DNA of 64,000 nt from Holophagales bacterium (GCA_009836625.1 VXVC01000004.1:767037-831036), one strand, 5' to 3'. Positions 35,504-44,876 are shown, counted from the first letter of the stretch. The notes: generated from the letters alone by a model not told the origin. Program-made: numbers and translations.

Positions 35504-36676
35504 CTACTCTCCGGCGGCCGACGACGCGGCCCCGTCGTAGACGATGCGGTAGATCACACCTCGCAGGTCGTCCGACACGAGGAGCGACCCGTCGGCCCGC
35601 TCCATCACGTCGACCGGCCGACCCCACGACTCTTCGCCCTGGAGCCAACCGGTGGCGAACTCCTCGTACTCCGTGGCCCGGCCGTCCCGGTCGACGTGAA
35701 CCACCATGACCCGGTAGCCGATCTTGTTGCTGCGGTTCCAGGAACCGTGCTCGGCGATAAAGATCTGCCCGCGGTAGCGTTCGGGAAAGGCGGTTCCCTG
35801 GTAGAAGCGCATTCCAACCGCCGCGACGTGGGGGTCGAGATCGATAGCCGGCGGCACGAGGTCACCACAGGGACGCTCGTCGCCGAACTCCGGATCCGGG
35901 ATGTCCTGGCCGTGGCAGTACGGGTAGCCGAAGTGCTGGCCGTCCTCCGTCAGCACGTTCAGCTCGTCGGGCGGAATGTCGTCGCCCATCATGTCGCGGC
36001 CGTTGTCGGTGAACCACAGTTCGCTCGTGCCCGGGCGCCAGTCGAATCCGACCGTGTTGCGCACGCCGCGGGCGACGACTTCATAGTCGCCGGTCTCGTC
36101 CAGTCGAAGAATCGTCGCGAAGGGATCCCCTTCGTCGCAGATGTTGCACGGGGCGCCCACCGGCACGTAGAGCCGCCCGTCGGGACCGAAACGGATGAAC
36201 TTCCAGCCGTGATGAGTCTCCTCCGGCAGGTCGGCCGTCACCACGACCGGCGCGGGCGGTGAATCGAGCCGGTTTTCGATCCCCTCGAAACGGAGCACCC
36301 GGCTGATCTCGGCAACGTAGAGGTCGCCGTCGTGGAAAGCGACGCCGTTCGGCCAGTTCAGGTCGGCGCCGATGCGATGGCGGTCGTCGGCCTTTCCGTC
36401 ACCGTCCCGATCGACGACGGCGTGGACGACTCCGCCGCCCCTCCGCCCCGTGCCGACGAAGACAGTCCCGGACGGGCTCTGGGCCAGCGAGCGTGCATTG
36501 TCCATCTCCGCGGCGAAGATCCCGATCGAGAAGCCGGCCGGCAGTTCGACCGCGTCCAGACGGAGTTCATCGTCGGAAGCGAGAGCGCCGCTGCCGACTC
36601 CGCAAAGAAAGACGAGGAAGCCGGCCACATAGGGCCGGAGGGAACGGAAGCTCTGTGTGAAGACGGACCGCGACAT
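35504..36676 (-). CDS. Sorbosone dehydrogenase-like beta-propeller protein (short paralogue)
   Basis: The ATG at 36676 has AAAGGAGAA a few bases upstream and begins a signal peptide (FLVFLCGVGSGALAS), giving 390 residues. The chain is a six-bladed quinoprotein-type propeller: VELPAGFSIGIFAAEM, VFVGTGRRGGGVVHAVVDRDGDG, HHGWKFIRFGPDGRLYVPVG, CNICDEGDPFATILRLD, RGVRNTVGFDWRPGT, FGYPYCHG, FIAEHGSWNRS, WGRPVDV. This matches the sorbosone dehydrogenase/soluble glucose dehydrogenase family, which may use PQQ, but PQQ binding is not shown here. It follows a longer paralogue by 40 bases and is probably co-transcribed with it and the aminotransferase. Confidence 0.88.
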   Translation of the reverse strand: MSRSVFTQSFRSLRPYVAGFLVFLCGVGSGALASDDELRLDAVELPAGFSIGIFAAEMDNARSLAQSPSGTVFVGTGRRGGGVVHAVVDRDGDGKADDRHRIGADLNWPNGVAFHDGDLYVAEISRVLRFEGIENRLDSPPAPVVVTADLPEETHHGWKFIRFGPDGRLYVPVGAPCNICDEGDPFATILRLDETGDYEVVARGVRNTVGFDWRPGTSELWFTDNGRDMMGDDIPPDELNVLTEDGQHFGYPYCHGQDIPDPEFGDERPCGDLVPPAIDLDPHVAAVGMRFYQGTAFPERYRGQIFIAEHGSWNRSNKIGYRVMVVHVDRDGRATEYEEFATGWLQGEESWGRPVDVMERADGSLLVSDDLRGVIYRIVYDGAASSAAGE

Positions 36677-36716
36677 GGCGGATTCTCCTTTGAGTGGGTG
36701 TCCTGGCAGCCAGAGC

Positions 36717-38303
36717 TTACGGGACGAACGCCGACGGCGTGCAGGCCCGTGAGAACGCCCTGGAGTCGGTGATCGCGGGCGCCGGTTCACCCGCCTCGTT
36801 GCGGTACTCGCCCTCCTCACCCGTCAGGGTGTCTCTCACCCGGATCGAGTAGCCGAGGTCCGTCGTCGAGGCACCGTAGACCCAGATGTGGCCGTTCGTC
36901 TTGCAGCCGTCCAGGACCTTGATCAGGATCTCCCAGTTCGACGGTTCCAGGAACCAGAACATGCCGGAGTCGGAGGTGCCGTGTTCGGCCACGAAGGCGG
37001 GGCTCGGCTCGCCGCCTGGCCTCCACCACTCGGCCTTCACTTCGTAGCGACCGTCGCGCACACACAGCCTTTCGCTCCCGGGTTCGCACGGCCCGTCGTC
37101 CCCGGGCGGCTCGGGTTCCGGATCCGGCGGAGGCTCGGGATCGGGATCGGGTTCCGGCGGTGGCGGCTCAGGCTCGGCCGCCGATGCATGAGTGATGCGG
37201 TAGATGACACCCAACCGATCGTCTGACACGAGTAGTGAGCCGTCGTCGCGCACCATCACGTCCACCGGCCGCCCCCACGCGGTTCCGCCCTGGAGCCACC
37301 CGGTCGCGAACTCTTCATAGGCCGTCGGCCTCCCGCTCGCCCCGAGACGCACGAGCATGACCCGGTAGCCGATCGGCACGGTGCGGTTCCACGACCCGTG
37401 CTCGGCGATGAGGATCTGGCCGCGATAACGCTCCGGGAAGGCGGTACCTGTGTAGAAGCGCATGCCGAGGGCTGCCACGTGGGGGCCAAGCGCCTGAACT
37501 GGCGGTCTGAACTCGGAGCAGGAGCGTCGGTCGCCGAACTCCGGGTCCGCGATGCTGCGGCCGTGGCAGTACGGATAGCCGAAGTGCTGGCCGGTCGCCG
37601 TCAGGACATTCAATTCGTCCGGAGGACTGTCGTCTCCGAGCCAGTCCCGGCCGTTGTCGGTGAACCACAGTCGGCGCGTCGTCGGATGCCAGTCGAAACC
37701 GACCGTGTTTCGCACCCCGCGCGCAACGACCGAATAGCTGCCATCGACAGCCATCCGCAGGATCGAGTTGTACGGATCAGGCTCGTCGCAGATGTTGCAT
37801 GGGGCGCCGACCGGGACGTAGAGCCGGCCATCCGGCCCGAAGCGGATGAACTTCCAGCCGTGATGTTCATCCGTTGGGAGCCGATCGGTAACCACGAAAG
37901 CCGGCGGAGGCGAATCCAGGCGGTCTTCGATGCCGTCGTACCGGAGTATCCGGCTGATCTCGGCCACGTAGAGGCTTCCATTGCGGAAAGCAACGCCATT
38001 CGGTGAGTTCAGCCCCGTGGCCAATCGGTACGTTCGGTCTGCCTCACCGTCGCCATCCGAGTCGACGACCGCGTAGACCACGCCCTCGGGTCGGCTGCCG
38101 ACAAAGACGGTGCCGGCCGGGCTCTGCGCAAGCGACCGGGCTCCCCGGACGTTGTCGGCGAAGACACGGATCGCAAAACCCTCCGGCAGCTTGATCTCGG
38201 ACAAGCGCGACACCTGGGCGCGGGCGTCGCCGGATCCGACCGCCACAAGGCCCAAGAGGACTGCCAGGCTAAGCCGGGAACCGACCGGGAAGCCGCTGGC
38301 CAT
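36717..38303 (-). CDS. Sorbosone dehydrogenase-like protein with C-terminal extra domain
   Basis: I use the ATG at 38303 (528 residues, MASGFPVGSRLSLAVLLGLV signal peptide); an upstream TTG is less likely. Residues about 30-390 repeat the same propeller motifs as the downstream gene, with the same NICDEPDPYNSIL and EHGSWNRT landmarks, so the two arose by tandem duplication. Then comes a run of Pro-Glu-Asp dipeptides of about 30 residues, and a C-terminal domain of about 115 residues starting CEPGSERLCVRDGRYEV, with DSGMFWFLEPSNWEILIKVLDGC and ITDSRAFSRAC. That domain is common in secreted acidobacterial proteins but I know of no function. Secretion to the periplasm or surface is likely. Confidence 0.88.
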   Translation of the reverse strand: MASGFPVGSRLSLAVLLGLVAVGSGDARAQVSRLSEIKLPEGFAIRVFADNVRGARSLAQSPAGTVFVGSRPEGVVYAVVDSDGDGEADRTYRLATGLNSPNGVAFRNGSLYVAEISRILRYDGIEDRLDSPPPAFVVTDRLPTDEHHGWKFIRFGPDGRLYVPVGAPCNICDEPDPYNSILRMAVDGSYSVVARGVRNTVGFDWHPTTRRLWFTDNGRDWLGDDSPPDELNVLTATGQHFGYPYCHGRSIADPEFGDRRSCSEFRPPVQALGPHVAALGMRFYTGTAFPERYRGQILIAEHGSWNRTVPIGYRVMLVRLGASGRPTAYEEFATGWLQGGTAWGRPVDVMVRDDGSLLVSDDRLGVIYRITHASAAEPEPPPPEPDPDPEPPPDPEPEPPGDDGPCEPGSERLCVRDGRYEVKAEWWRPGGEPSPAFVAEHGTSDSGMFWFLEPSNWEILIKVLDGCKTNGHIWVYGASTTDLGYSIRVRDTLTGEEGEYRNEAGEPAPAITDSRAFSRACTPSAFVP

Positions 38304-38313
38304 CGAGGTCAAC

Positions 38314-39201
38314 CTACCAGAGCATCACGGCGACGCCCGCCGCGATCGCGGCCACCGTCGACACCTTGCGCAGCGTGAGCGGCTCGGCGAAGAAGACGCG
38401 GCCGAGAACCAGCGCCAGCGAGGAGCCGATGCCCCGCTTCACCGTCTCGACGAAGCCGACCCAGGCGTGCTGCAGCGCCAGCAACTGGAGCCCCTGCGCC
38501 GCCGCGCCCAGGACGACGGCGGTCAGCAGCAGGGCCCAGGTCCCGGCTCCCGCACGAACGTCCGCGCGGCGGCGCACCCCCGGCGCCTCGCGCAGGCCGC
38601 GAAGGACGAGCGTCAGCACGCACAGGCCGACGCCGAGGTGCAGGACCAGGCCGTGGAAGGCCGCGTTCGAGGCCTCGGTCGCGAGCTTGTCGAGCGGCAG
38701 CGCCGACGCCCAGAGGAAGGCGACCAGGATCATCCACCACGCTCCCGCGCTCAGTCTCCATGGCTGGCGACGTTCTCCGGTCCGCTCGCCCAACTGGAGG
38801 GCGAGAGCGCCGACCACGACCATCGCGATGCCGAGCCACTCGCGGGCGCCCGGAAGCTCGCCAAGCAGCGGGATCGCGAGCAGCGACGTGAACACCGGCG
38901 TCAGCGAGAGCAGGGGGATCACCGCGCTCAGCCCGGAAAGGCGCACGGAGCGCAGGAAGCCATAGTTCGCTCCCAGATTGCACGCGACCGAGGCCAGACC
39001 CGGCCACACATACGCGGCGCTCACGGCAACCGGCGGCTGCAGCGCCACCCAGATTCCGTAGAGGGGCACGGCGCCGAGGGCCAGGACCATCACCAGGAAG
39101 GCGTCGCTCAGGCGACCGGTGAGCTTCTTGCGCAGCAGGTCGAACAGCGAGAAGCAGAGCGTCGCGCCGACCACGAGCACGATGCCGAGCAGAGAGACCA
39201 T
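38314..39201 (-). CDS. EamA-family (DMT) transporter
   Basis: The 295-residue protein has ten membrane helices in two EamA repeats (the first about residues 1-140, the second about 150-295), from GIVLVVGATLCFSLFDLLRKK to VSTVAAIAAGVAVMLW. This is the drug/metabolite transporter architecture, and such proteins export amino acids, nucleosides or other small molecules. It lies ten bases upstream of the long dehydrogenase paralogue on the same strand. The substrate is not predictable. Confidence 0.88.
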   Translation of the reverse strand: MVSLLGIVLVVGATLCFSLFDLLRKKLTGRLSDAFLVMVLALGAVPLYGIWVALQPPVAVSAAYVWPGLASVACNLGANYGFLRSVRLSGLSAVIPLLSLTPVFTSLLAIPLLGELPGAREWLGIAMVVVGALALQLGERTGERRQPWRLSAGAWWMILVAFLWASALPLDKLATEASNAAFHGLVLHLGVGLCVLTLVLRGLREAPGVRRRADVRAGAGTWALLLTAVVLGAAAQGLQLLALQHAWVGFVETVKRGIGSSLALVLGRVFFAEPLTLRKVSTVAAIAAGVAVMLW

Positions 39202-39238
39202 GCGCCGCGATCAGTCTAGGGGCTAGCGTCGCGGAGCG

Positions 39239-39245
39239 CTACAAT
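39239..39245 (+). promoter_or_regulatory. Candidate -10 (GCTACAAT) giving a near-leaderless fabI mRNA
   Basis: TACAAT, a near-consensus -10, ends ten bases before the GTG at 39256, so transcription probably begins within a few bases of the start codon. It is preceded by GC as in the other GCTANNNT cases. No ribosome site fits in the interval and no -35 is clear. Confidence 0.45.
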
Positions 39246-39255
39246 CCCGGCGCCC

Positions 39256-40116
39256 GTGACTCCGCCCGAATCAACGCCCGGCGATCTGTCGTCCGAGGCG
39301 ACACCTGACGCCACGTCGAAGGGACTGCTCGCCGGCCGGCGCGGCCTGATCGTCGGCGTCGCCAACAAGCGTTCCCTGGCCTGGGGCATCGCCCGGCGGG
39401 CCCACGAGGAGGGCGCCGAACTCGCGTTCACGTTCCAGGGCGACGCCCTCGAACGGCGGGTGCGGCCCCTCGCCGAGAGCGTGGGCTCCACGATCGTCGA
39501 ACCGCTCGACGTCACGGACGACGACCAGATCGACGCCGTCTTCGCCGGGCTGCGCGAGCGCTGGGGACGCCTGGACTTCCTGGTCCACTCCGTCGCCTAC
39601 GCCAACCGCGAGGACCTCCTGGGGCGCACCGTCGACACGTCGCGCAGCGGCTTCGTCACCGCGCTCGACATCAGTTGCTACTCCCTGATCGCTCTCGCCC
39701 GGGCCGCCGAACCCTTGATGAGCGAGGGCGGCAGCATCATCGCAATGACCTACTACGGCGCCACCAAGGCGACCCCGAACTACAACGTGATGGGCATCGC
39801 CAAGGCGGCGCTCGAGGCCTCGATCCGCTATCTCGCCGTCGATCTGGGCCCGAAGAGCATCCGCGTTCACGGCATCTCCGCCGGTCCGGTGAGGACGCTC
39901 GCCGCTTCCGGCGTCTCGGGGATGCGCGGCATGCTGAAGGTGATGCCGGAACGGGCCCCGCTCGGCCGCAACATCACCGTCGACGATGTCGGCGCCACGG
40001 CCGCGTACCTGCTGTCCGACCTGAGCGCCGGAACCACCGGCGGCATTCACTTCGTGGACGCCGGGTTCAACATCACCGCGATGCGCCACCCGGACCGGCA
40101 CACGACGCGCGGCTAG
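39256..40116 (+). CDS. fabI: Enoyl-ACP reductase FabI
   Basis: The GTG start gives 286 residues, with about 22 residues before the usual FabI start. GLIVGVANKRSLAWGIARRAHEEGAELAF is the NADH-binding region typical of FabI (GVAN, SLAWGIA). The catalytic set is the YYGATKATPNYNVMGIAKAALE block, with Tyr and Lys in the Y-x6-K arrangement, and RVHGISAGPVRTLAASGV follows. It performs the last step of the fatty acid elongation cycle in the cytoplasm. A strong hairpin follows the stop. Confidence 0.95.
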   Translation: MTPPESTPGDLSSEATPDATSKGLLAGRRGLIVGVANKRSLAWGIARRAHEEGAELAFTFQGDALERRVRPLAESVGSTIVEPLDVTDDDQIDAVFAGLRERWGRLDFLVHSVAYANREDLLGRTVDTSRSGFVTALDISCYSLIALARAAEPLMSEGGSIIAMTYYGATKATPNYNVMGIAKAALEASIRYLAVDLGPKSIRVHGISAGPVRTLAASGVSGMRGMLKVMPERAPLGRNITVDDVGATAAYLLSDLSAGTTGGIHFVDAGFNITAMRHPDRHTTRG

Positions 40117-40133
40117 CGCGCCTCACCCGAAAC

Positions 40134-40167
40134 CCTGTCCGCCCCGGTTGCGTAAACCGGGGACAGG
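40134..40167 (+). terminator. Hairpin terminator after fabI
   Basis: CCCCGGTT (40142-40149) pairs with AACCGGGG (40155-40162), and the outer CCTGT pairs with ACAGG, giving a bulged stem of about 13 bp. It lies 18 bases after the fabI stop and before the outer-membrane barrel gene. Confidence 0.6.
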
Positions 40168-40313
40168 GGCAGGGCGGTCCGCTCCTCCTCGTGTGACGTC
40201 GACTGACTACCTCCCCAGTGGACCGATACCGGCCGCTCCGCCCCTGTTTCCTCGGCGCAGCGCCGGCCCGGAACTTGCAGTCTCTTTCCTCGCCCCATGG
40301 AGGATCGACGACC

Positions 40314-40985
40314 ATGACGCGAGTCCGACGCCTTGAATCCCCCAGACGTCACCTGATCTGGACGCTGGCCGCCACAGCACTGCTAACCGTAGCCGCCGGC
40401 GCGACACCGTCACCGGCCGTCGCCCAGAAGGTACGCTTCGAGATCACTCCGTACTACGGACACAGCTTCCTCGGCAGCTTCGAGATCGACGACTACGAGT
40501 TCGGAAGGCTCGATCTCGAGATCGACGACGGCACAGTGGACGGCGTGGTCGTCGGAATTCCGCTCCGGCGGAATCTCCAGCTCGAGGTGTTCGTCAACGA
40601 GCAGGAGACCGGCTTCGGGCTGGACGAGGGCCCCTTCCTCGGCGCCGCGTATCTCGGCGGGATGGACGTCGACTACTACCAGGCCGGCGTGTCGTGGACC
40701 GGGTCACTGGGTCAGGTGCGTCCCTTCGCGTCCCTGACCGCCGGTGTCACCCGCCTCGCGCCGAGCAGCGACTTCCTGCCGGAGTCCGAGAGCCACTTCT
40801 CCATAGGCCTCGGCGGCGGCGTGAAGGTCTTCTTCACGGACCACGTCGGCCTGCGACTGGACGCGCGCCTGCTGGTGACCGACACCAGCGACGAGGACGC
40901 GTGCTGCTACGACTGCTGCTACGGAGCCGAACGCGACGACCTGGTCCAGGGCCTGGTCAGCGCCGGCCTGGTCTTCGCGTTCTAG
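40314..40985 (+). CDS. Small outer-membrane beta-barrel protein
   Basis: With the ATG at 40314, served by GGAGGA at about 40300, the product is 223 residues with a signal peptide ending SPAVAQ near residue 38. The rest alternates polar and hydrophobic strands (VRFEITPYYGHSF, LQLEVFVNEQETGF, QVRPFASLTAGVTRL, GLGGGVKVFFTDHVGLRLDARLL) and ends VSAGLVFAF with a terminal Phe, as expected for an eight-stranded OmpW or opacity-type barrel. An extracellular-loop-like segment holds a dense cysteine cluster, CCYDCC. Function unknown. Confidence 0.8.
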   Translation: MTRVRRLESPRRHLIWTLAATALLTVAAGATPSPAVAQKVRFEITPYYGHSFLGSFEIDDYEFGRLDLEIDDGTVDGVVVGIPLRRNLQLEVFVNEQETGFGLDEGPFLGAAYLGGMDVDYYQAGVSWTGSLGQVRPFASLTAGVTRLAPSSDFLPESESHFSIGLGGGVKVFFTDHVGLRLDARLLVTDTSDEDACCYDCCYGAERDDLVQGLVSAGLVFAF

Positions 40986-40996
40986 GACGGCGCTGA

Positions 40997-42214
40997 TCAG
41001 GAAGTGCCCGCAAGCTCCGCCGAAGCGCGGCGCGCCGCCGCCGCCAACAGCGCCCCGCCGACGAAGATCGCCTCTTCGGCCGGCGCGAAGTACGGCGTGT
41101 GGGCGCCGACTACCGGGTCGCCGGGCAGCCGGGCGCCGACCCGGATGAAGCAGCCCGGAATTTGCTCCAGGTAGAAGGCGAAGTCCTCGCCGCCCATGTT
41201 GGCGGCCGGCAACGGCCTGATCGCATCCGCGCCGATCACCGGAACCGCGGCGTCCCTGGCCCAGCCCGCGGCACGCTCGTCGTTCAGCACGGCCGGCGTT
41301 CCCTGGAGCATCCGTACCTCGGCCTCGAGCCGGCAGGCCGCGCCGACGGACTCTGCAACGTGCCGCACCTCGTCCGCCAGCAGTTTCCGGATGGCCGGGT
41401 CGAGCGACCGCATGGTGCCCTTGAGCACGGCACGGCCGGGGATCACGTTGTGCGCCGTGCCCGCCTCGACAGCGCCGACGGTGACCACCGCGGGCTGGTC
41501 GGGCGGCACGCGCCGGGAGACGACCGTCTGCAGGACGGAAACGACCTGGGCCAGGCCTGTGATCGGATCGAGGCCCTGGTGGGGCCTTGCACCGTGCGCC
41601 CCCTTGCCCCGAAGCTCGACCTCGAAGCGGTCGGCGGCGGCGCCCACGGCGCCGGGCTGGATCATCGCCTGTCCGACCTCGAAGGTCAGGTCGACATGGG
41701 CGCCGAAGATCGCCCCGACCTCGTCCAGGACGCCGGTAGCCAGGACCGCCGCCGCGCCCTCGCCGCTCTCTTCCGCCGGCTGCAGCACGAGCAGAACGTC
41801 GCCTGCCGCGGGTTCGGCCTGGAGCAGGCGCGCCGCGGCGACCGCCCAGGAGGCATGGACGTCGTGGCCGCAGGCGTGCATCACGCCCTCGTTGCGGGAC
41901 GCGAACGGCAAACCGGTGTCTTCCTGGATCGGCAGCGCGTCGATGTCGCCGCGGACCGCAACCAGCGGCGCCTTCCGGTCGCGGCCGGGTATGCGCCCGA
42001 CCACGCCGGTGCCGGCCACGCGGGTGACGCTGTCGACGCCGAGCTCGTCCAGCGTTCGCTGAAGACGGGCGGACGTACGCTCTTCCTGGAGCGAAAGTTC
42101 GGGGTCGGCGTGAAGCGTCCGCCGGAGGTCGACGAGCTCGGCCAGTGTGCTGGCGCTGTAGAGCTCCGCCACGGCCTCCGGCAGCCGGAGCGATGCGGCT
42201 GGACCGCCGCTCAT
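40997..42214 (-). CDS. M20 family amidohydrolase (hippurate hydrolase-like)
   Basis: The ATG at 42214 overlaps the stop of the metalloprotease gene as ATGA, giving 405 residues. Metal-site motifs are RGDIDALPIQED, MHACGHDVHAS and LQPAEESGEGAA; ELRGKGAHGARPHQGLDP is the dimer-domain start; NMGGEDFAFYLEQIPG supplies the last ligands. The M20D/amidohydrolase subgroup removes acyl groups from amino acids (hippurate, IAA-amino acids, N-acetyl amino acids). Coupling to a large protease suggests a peptide or acyl-amino-acid breakdown unit, but this is inference. Confidence 0.92.
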   Translation of the reverse strand: MSGGPAASLRLPEAVAELYSASTLAELVDLRRTLHADPELSLQEERTSARLQRTLDELGVDSVTRVAGTGVVGRIPGRDRKAPLVAVRGDIDALPIQEDTGLPFASRNEGVMHACGHDVHASWAVAAARLLQAEPAAGDVLLVLQPAEESGEGAAAVLATGVLDEVGAIFGAHVDLTFEVGQAMIQPGAVGAAADRFEVELRGKGAHGARPHQGLDPITGLAQVVSVLQTVVSRRVPPDQPAVVTVGAVEAGTAHNVIPGRAVLKGTMRSLDPAIRKLLADEVRHVAESVGAACRLEAEVRMLQGTPAVLNDERAAGWARDAAVPVIGADAIRPLPAANMGGEDFAFYLEQIPGCFIRVGARLPGDPVVGAHTPYFAPAEEAIFVGGALLAAAARRASAELAGTS

Positions 42215-44766
42215 TGCGGCAGCAAAAGGGGCGGAGGGGACGCGCCGCTGTGCCCGACACCGCAGCCGATCGGCGAGCCGTCCGGCGCCCGCAGCGGTGC
42301 CGGAAGTTCGACCGAGCCCGGATCCCCGAGAAAACGCTCGATCAGCCATCCCCCGTAGGTCCGATGCGCCTGTTCCGCGGGATCGTCGGAGGCGGAGTTC
42401 GCCTCCAGCCAGCGTCCGAGATTCAACAACTCGGACCTCGCCACGGCTCGCACCTGGAACGAACCCGACCGCGCCGGCGCGACCGGCCAGTCGAAGTTCG
42501 GCGGCGCGCTGACCGGGACGCCCGCCGCCAGCGCCATCAGCCGCCGCAGGGCGGCGAAGTCGACCGCCCTGCCGACTTCTCCGGCAAGGCCCGGAGACGG
42601 GTCGGCGCGCCAGGTCGCGGCCAGCACCCGATCGATCACGGCGCCAAGAGCCGGCTGTTCCGCCGCCCGGGCATGGTGATCGACCAGCCGGGCCGCCCGT
42701 TCACCATCGAAGACCATGGCGAACGTCAGATCGGCCGCCATCTCGGCCGCGCCGACCGGATCGAACGTCAGACCGGCACGGGACGGCAGGTGCTCCCGGC
42801 CACGGCTCCGTCCCGGCGACGGGGGCGGGATCAGGTCGAGTATCCGCTGCGGCAGCGTGAGTTCGGCCGGATCGACCGTCCGCAGCAGAGCCTCGAGCGC
42901 GTCCTCCTGCATCGCCGGCGGCAGCAGGGACACCGGCACCCTGCCGTCGCCCCGCACGGCGTAGCTGTAGTCGACGCCGCCGACGATCTTGGCCGCCGCC
43001 TCGATCTGGTAGCGATGCAGCAGGTAGAGAGGCGTCAACACGTCCTCGAGCTCCGACAGTGGCGCACCGAACCGGAGGCTCTGCTCGGAGAACCGCTCGA
43101 GCGCCGCCCGCCGCACCGTCAGGAGGCGACGCAGCTCCTCCGCCGCGGAACGGCCGTTGTCCCAGAGGTGAGCCAGCGGATGGGCGCCGCCCACCGGCCG
43201 CGCGTCCTCGTCGCTGATGTAGTGGAGGCCGGCGTCGATCGTCCCCTGCAGGATGGCGTCGAGTTCCGCCGCCTCGTCCGTGCCTTCCGGGAAATCGGCG
43301 TAGCCGTAGAGGACCGCCCGCTTGTCCCACTCGCCGACGCCGACATCGTAGGCGGCGCTCAGGTCGATCGTGCCGTCGTCGCCCAGGGTGGCCAGGGGAT
43401 GCGGGTAGTCCATGACCGACTCGCGGCCGTCCGGTCCATCGACGCTGGAGGCGAAGTTGTGCATCAGGCCGATCGTGTGGCCGACCTCGTGAGCGGAGAG
43501 CTGGCGCAGCCGGGCAAGCGCCATTTCGGTGAGCGCCTCGGTGGACGAGTCCTCGTCCCCATAGGGTGACAGCAACCCCTGGGCGATCAGGAAGTCCTGC
43601 CGCACCCGCAGGGAACCGAGCGTCACGTGGCCCTTGATGATCTCACCGGTGCGCGGGTCGGTGACCCCACCACCGTAGGACCATCCGCGGGTCGACCGGT
43701 GAACCCACTGGATCACGTTGTAGCGGACGTCGAGCAGGTCGGCGCCCTCCGGCAGGAGCTCGACCCGGAACGCGTCGATGTAGCCCGCGGCCTCGAACGC
43801 CTCGTTCCACCAGCGGGCGCCGTCGAGCAACGCGGAGCGGATCGGCTCCGGCGCGCCCCGGTCGAGGTAGTAAACGATCGGTTCGACCGGTTCGCTTCGC
43901 TCGGCGTTCGGATCGCGCTTCTCCAGCCGGTGCCGGTCGATGAAGACGGCCTCGAGCGGTTGGTCGATAGGGGTCGCGTAGTCGAAGTAACTGGTGACGT
44001 TGAAGCCGGCACGGGGATCGGCGCGCCGGGGTTCGTACCCGGGTTCGGGCAGCGCAACGAAGGAGTGGCGGACGCGCACCGTGAGCGCTTCGGGCGAAGG
44101 CGCTACCTGACGAACCCAGGCGCCCGGCCCGCGGTCCGAGGACCGCAGAGTGAAGGTCACCGTGCCTTCGAGTTCCGAGTTGCGCGGGAACGCGGCAACG
44201 CCCGGGCGATGAATCGCCGAGCGCGAGCCGTCCAACTCGTAGCTACCCTGCCCCCGTTGCCGCAGCCGCGCCACGACGCCGTGCGCGTCCCGGAGCACGA
44301 AGTCCGTCGCATCCACCAGCAGCGCGCCGTCGTCGTCCTCGGCCGCCACCTCGAACCCCCAGAGCACCGAGCGGGCGAAGGCGTCGGCTACCGCGCGCCG
44401 CTCGTCCGGGTTGTCGCTCACCGCCCGGAAGCGCGTGTTCTGGTGGACCAGCAACAGCTTCGGCCCGACGCGCTCGAACCTCGCCAGGTGGGTGCGGCCG
44501 AGCTGCCCGCGGTCGAGACCGATGTCGTTCGAGCCGAGCCCCGCCGACAGTGACTCGATGTAGAGCAGGTCACTGTCGGTGGCGTCGACCTTCAGGAACA
44601 ACCTGCCGCCGCGAGCGTCCCAGTACACGTCCAGAAAACCGGGCAGATGCTCGAAGCCGCCAGTCGCTTCCGAGATCGACCGGGACTCCTCCGGCTTCTC
44701 CCCGGCGTCCTGCGCCTGAAGCCCCTGGATCGAGAGGACCGACGCCAGCGCCCAGATCGCGGTCAC
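42211..44766 (-). CDS. Large zinc-dependent metalloprotease (DUF4953/DUF5117 type)
   Basis: I place the start at the GTG at 44766 (VTAIWALASVLSIQGLQAQ signal peptide), giving 851 residues. A GTG at 44880 overlapping the isocitrate lyase stop is an alternative that would put a hairpin-rich segment into the protein. The catalytic motif is HEVGHTIGLMHNF near residue 425, the extended HExxHxxGxxH zinc signature, followed by ESVMDYPHP as the Met-turn-like region. The N-terminal half (SDLLYIESLSAGLGSNDIGLDRGQL) matches the DUF5117 region that precedes the DUF4953 peptidase in such proteins. It is expected to act in the periplasm or outside the cell. Confidence 0.88.
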   Translation of the reverse strand: MTAIWALASVLSIQGLQAQDAGEKPEESRSISEATGGFEHLPGFLDVYWDARGGRLFLKVDATDSDLLYIESLSAGLGSNDIGLDRGQLGRTHLARFERVGPKLLLVHQNTRFRAVSDNPDERRAVADAFARSVLWGFEVAAEDDDGALLVDATDFVLRDAHGVVARLRQRGQGSYELDGSRSAIHRPGVAAFPRNSELEGTVTFTLRSSDRGPGAWVRQVAPSPEALTVRVRHSFVALPEPGYEPRRADPRAGFNVTSYFDYATPIDQPLEAVFIDRHRLEKRDPNAERSEPVEPIVYYLDRGAPEPIRSALLDGARWWNEAFEAAGYIDAFRVELLPEGADLLDVRYNVIQWVHRSTRGWSYGGGVTDPRTGEIIKGHVTLGSLRVRQDFLIAQGLLSPYGDEDSSTEALTEMALARLRQLSAHEVGHTIGLMHNFASSVDGPDGRESVMDYPHPLATLGDDGTIDLSAAYDVGVGEWDKRAVLYGYADFPEGTDEAAELDAILQGTIDAGLHYISDEDARPVGGAHPLAHLWDNGRSAAEELRRLLTVRRAALERFSEQSLRFGAPLSELEDVLTPLYLLHRYQIEAAAKIVGGVDYSYAVRGDGRVPVSLLPPAMQEDALEALLRTVDPAELTLPQRILDLIPPPSPGRSRGREHLPSRAGLTFDPVGAAEMAADLTFAMVFDGERAARLVDHHARAAEQPALGAVIDRVLAATWRADPSPGLAGEVGRAVDFAALRRLMALAAGVPVSAPPNFDWPVAPARSGSFQVRAVARSELLNLGRWLEANSASDDPAEQAHRTYGGWLIERFLGDPGSVELPAPLRAPDGSPIGCGVGHSGASPPPLLLPQ

Positions 44767-44790
44767 GACGCGGCTATGGAACCGGCCGCC

Positions 44791-44855
44791 AAGCGGAGCC
44801 GCTTCGCGGCGCGTGCTCCTGCCCGCCTTCGGCGGCGGCGGGTCAGAAGACCCGC
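44791..44855. repeat. Hairpin-rich spacer between isocitrate lyase and metalloprotease
   Basis: Three short palindromes follow each other: AAGCGGAGCCGCTT (44791-44804), CCGCC-TTC-GGCGG near 44823-44835, and GCGGGT-CAGAAG-ACCCGC (44838-44855). On the minus strand they lie between the isocitrate lyase stop and the preferred metalloprotease start. They resemble REP-type hairpins and may limit read-through or stabilise the upstream mRNA. Confidence 0.5.
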
Positions 44856-44876
44856 GCACCCAGCGGGCGGCCCGGA

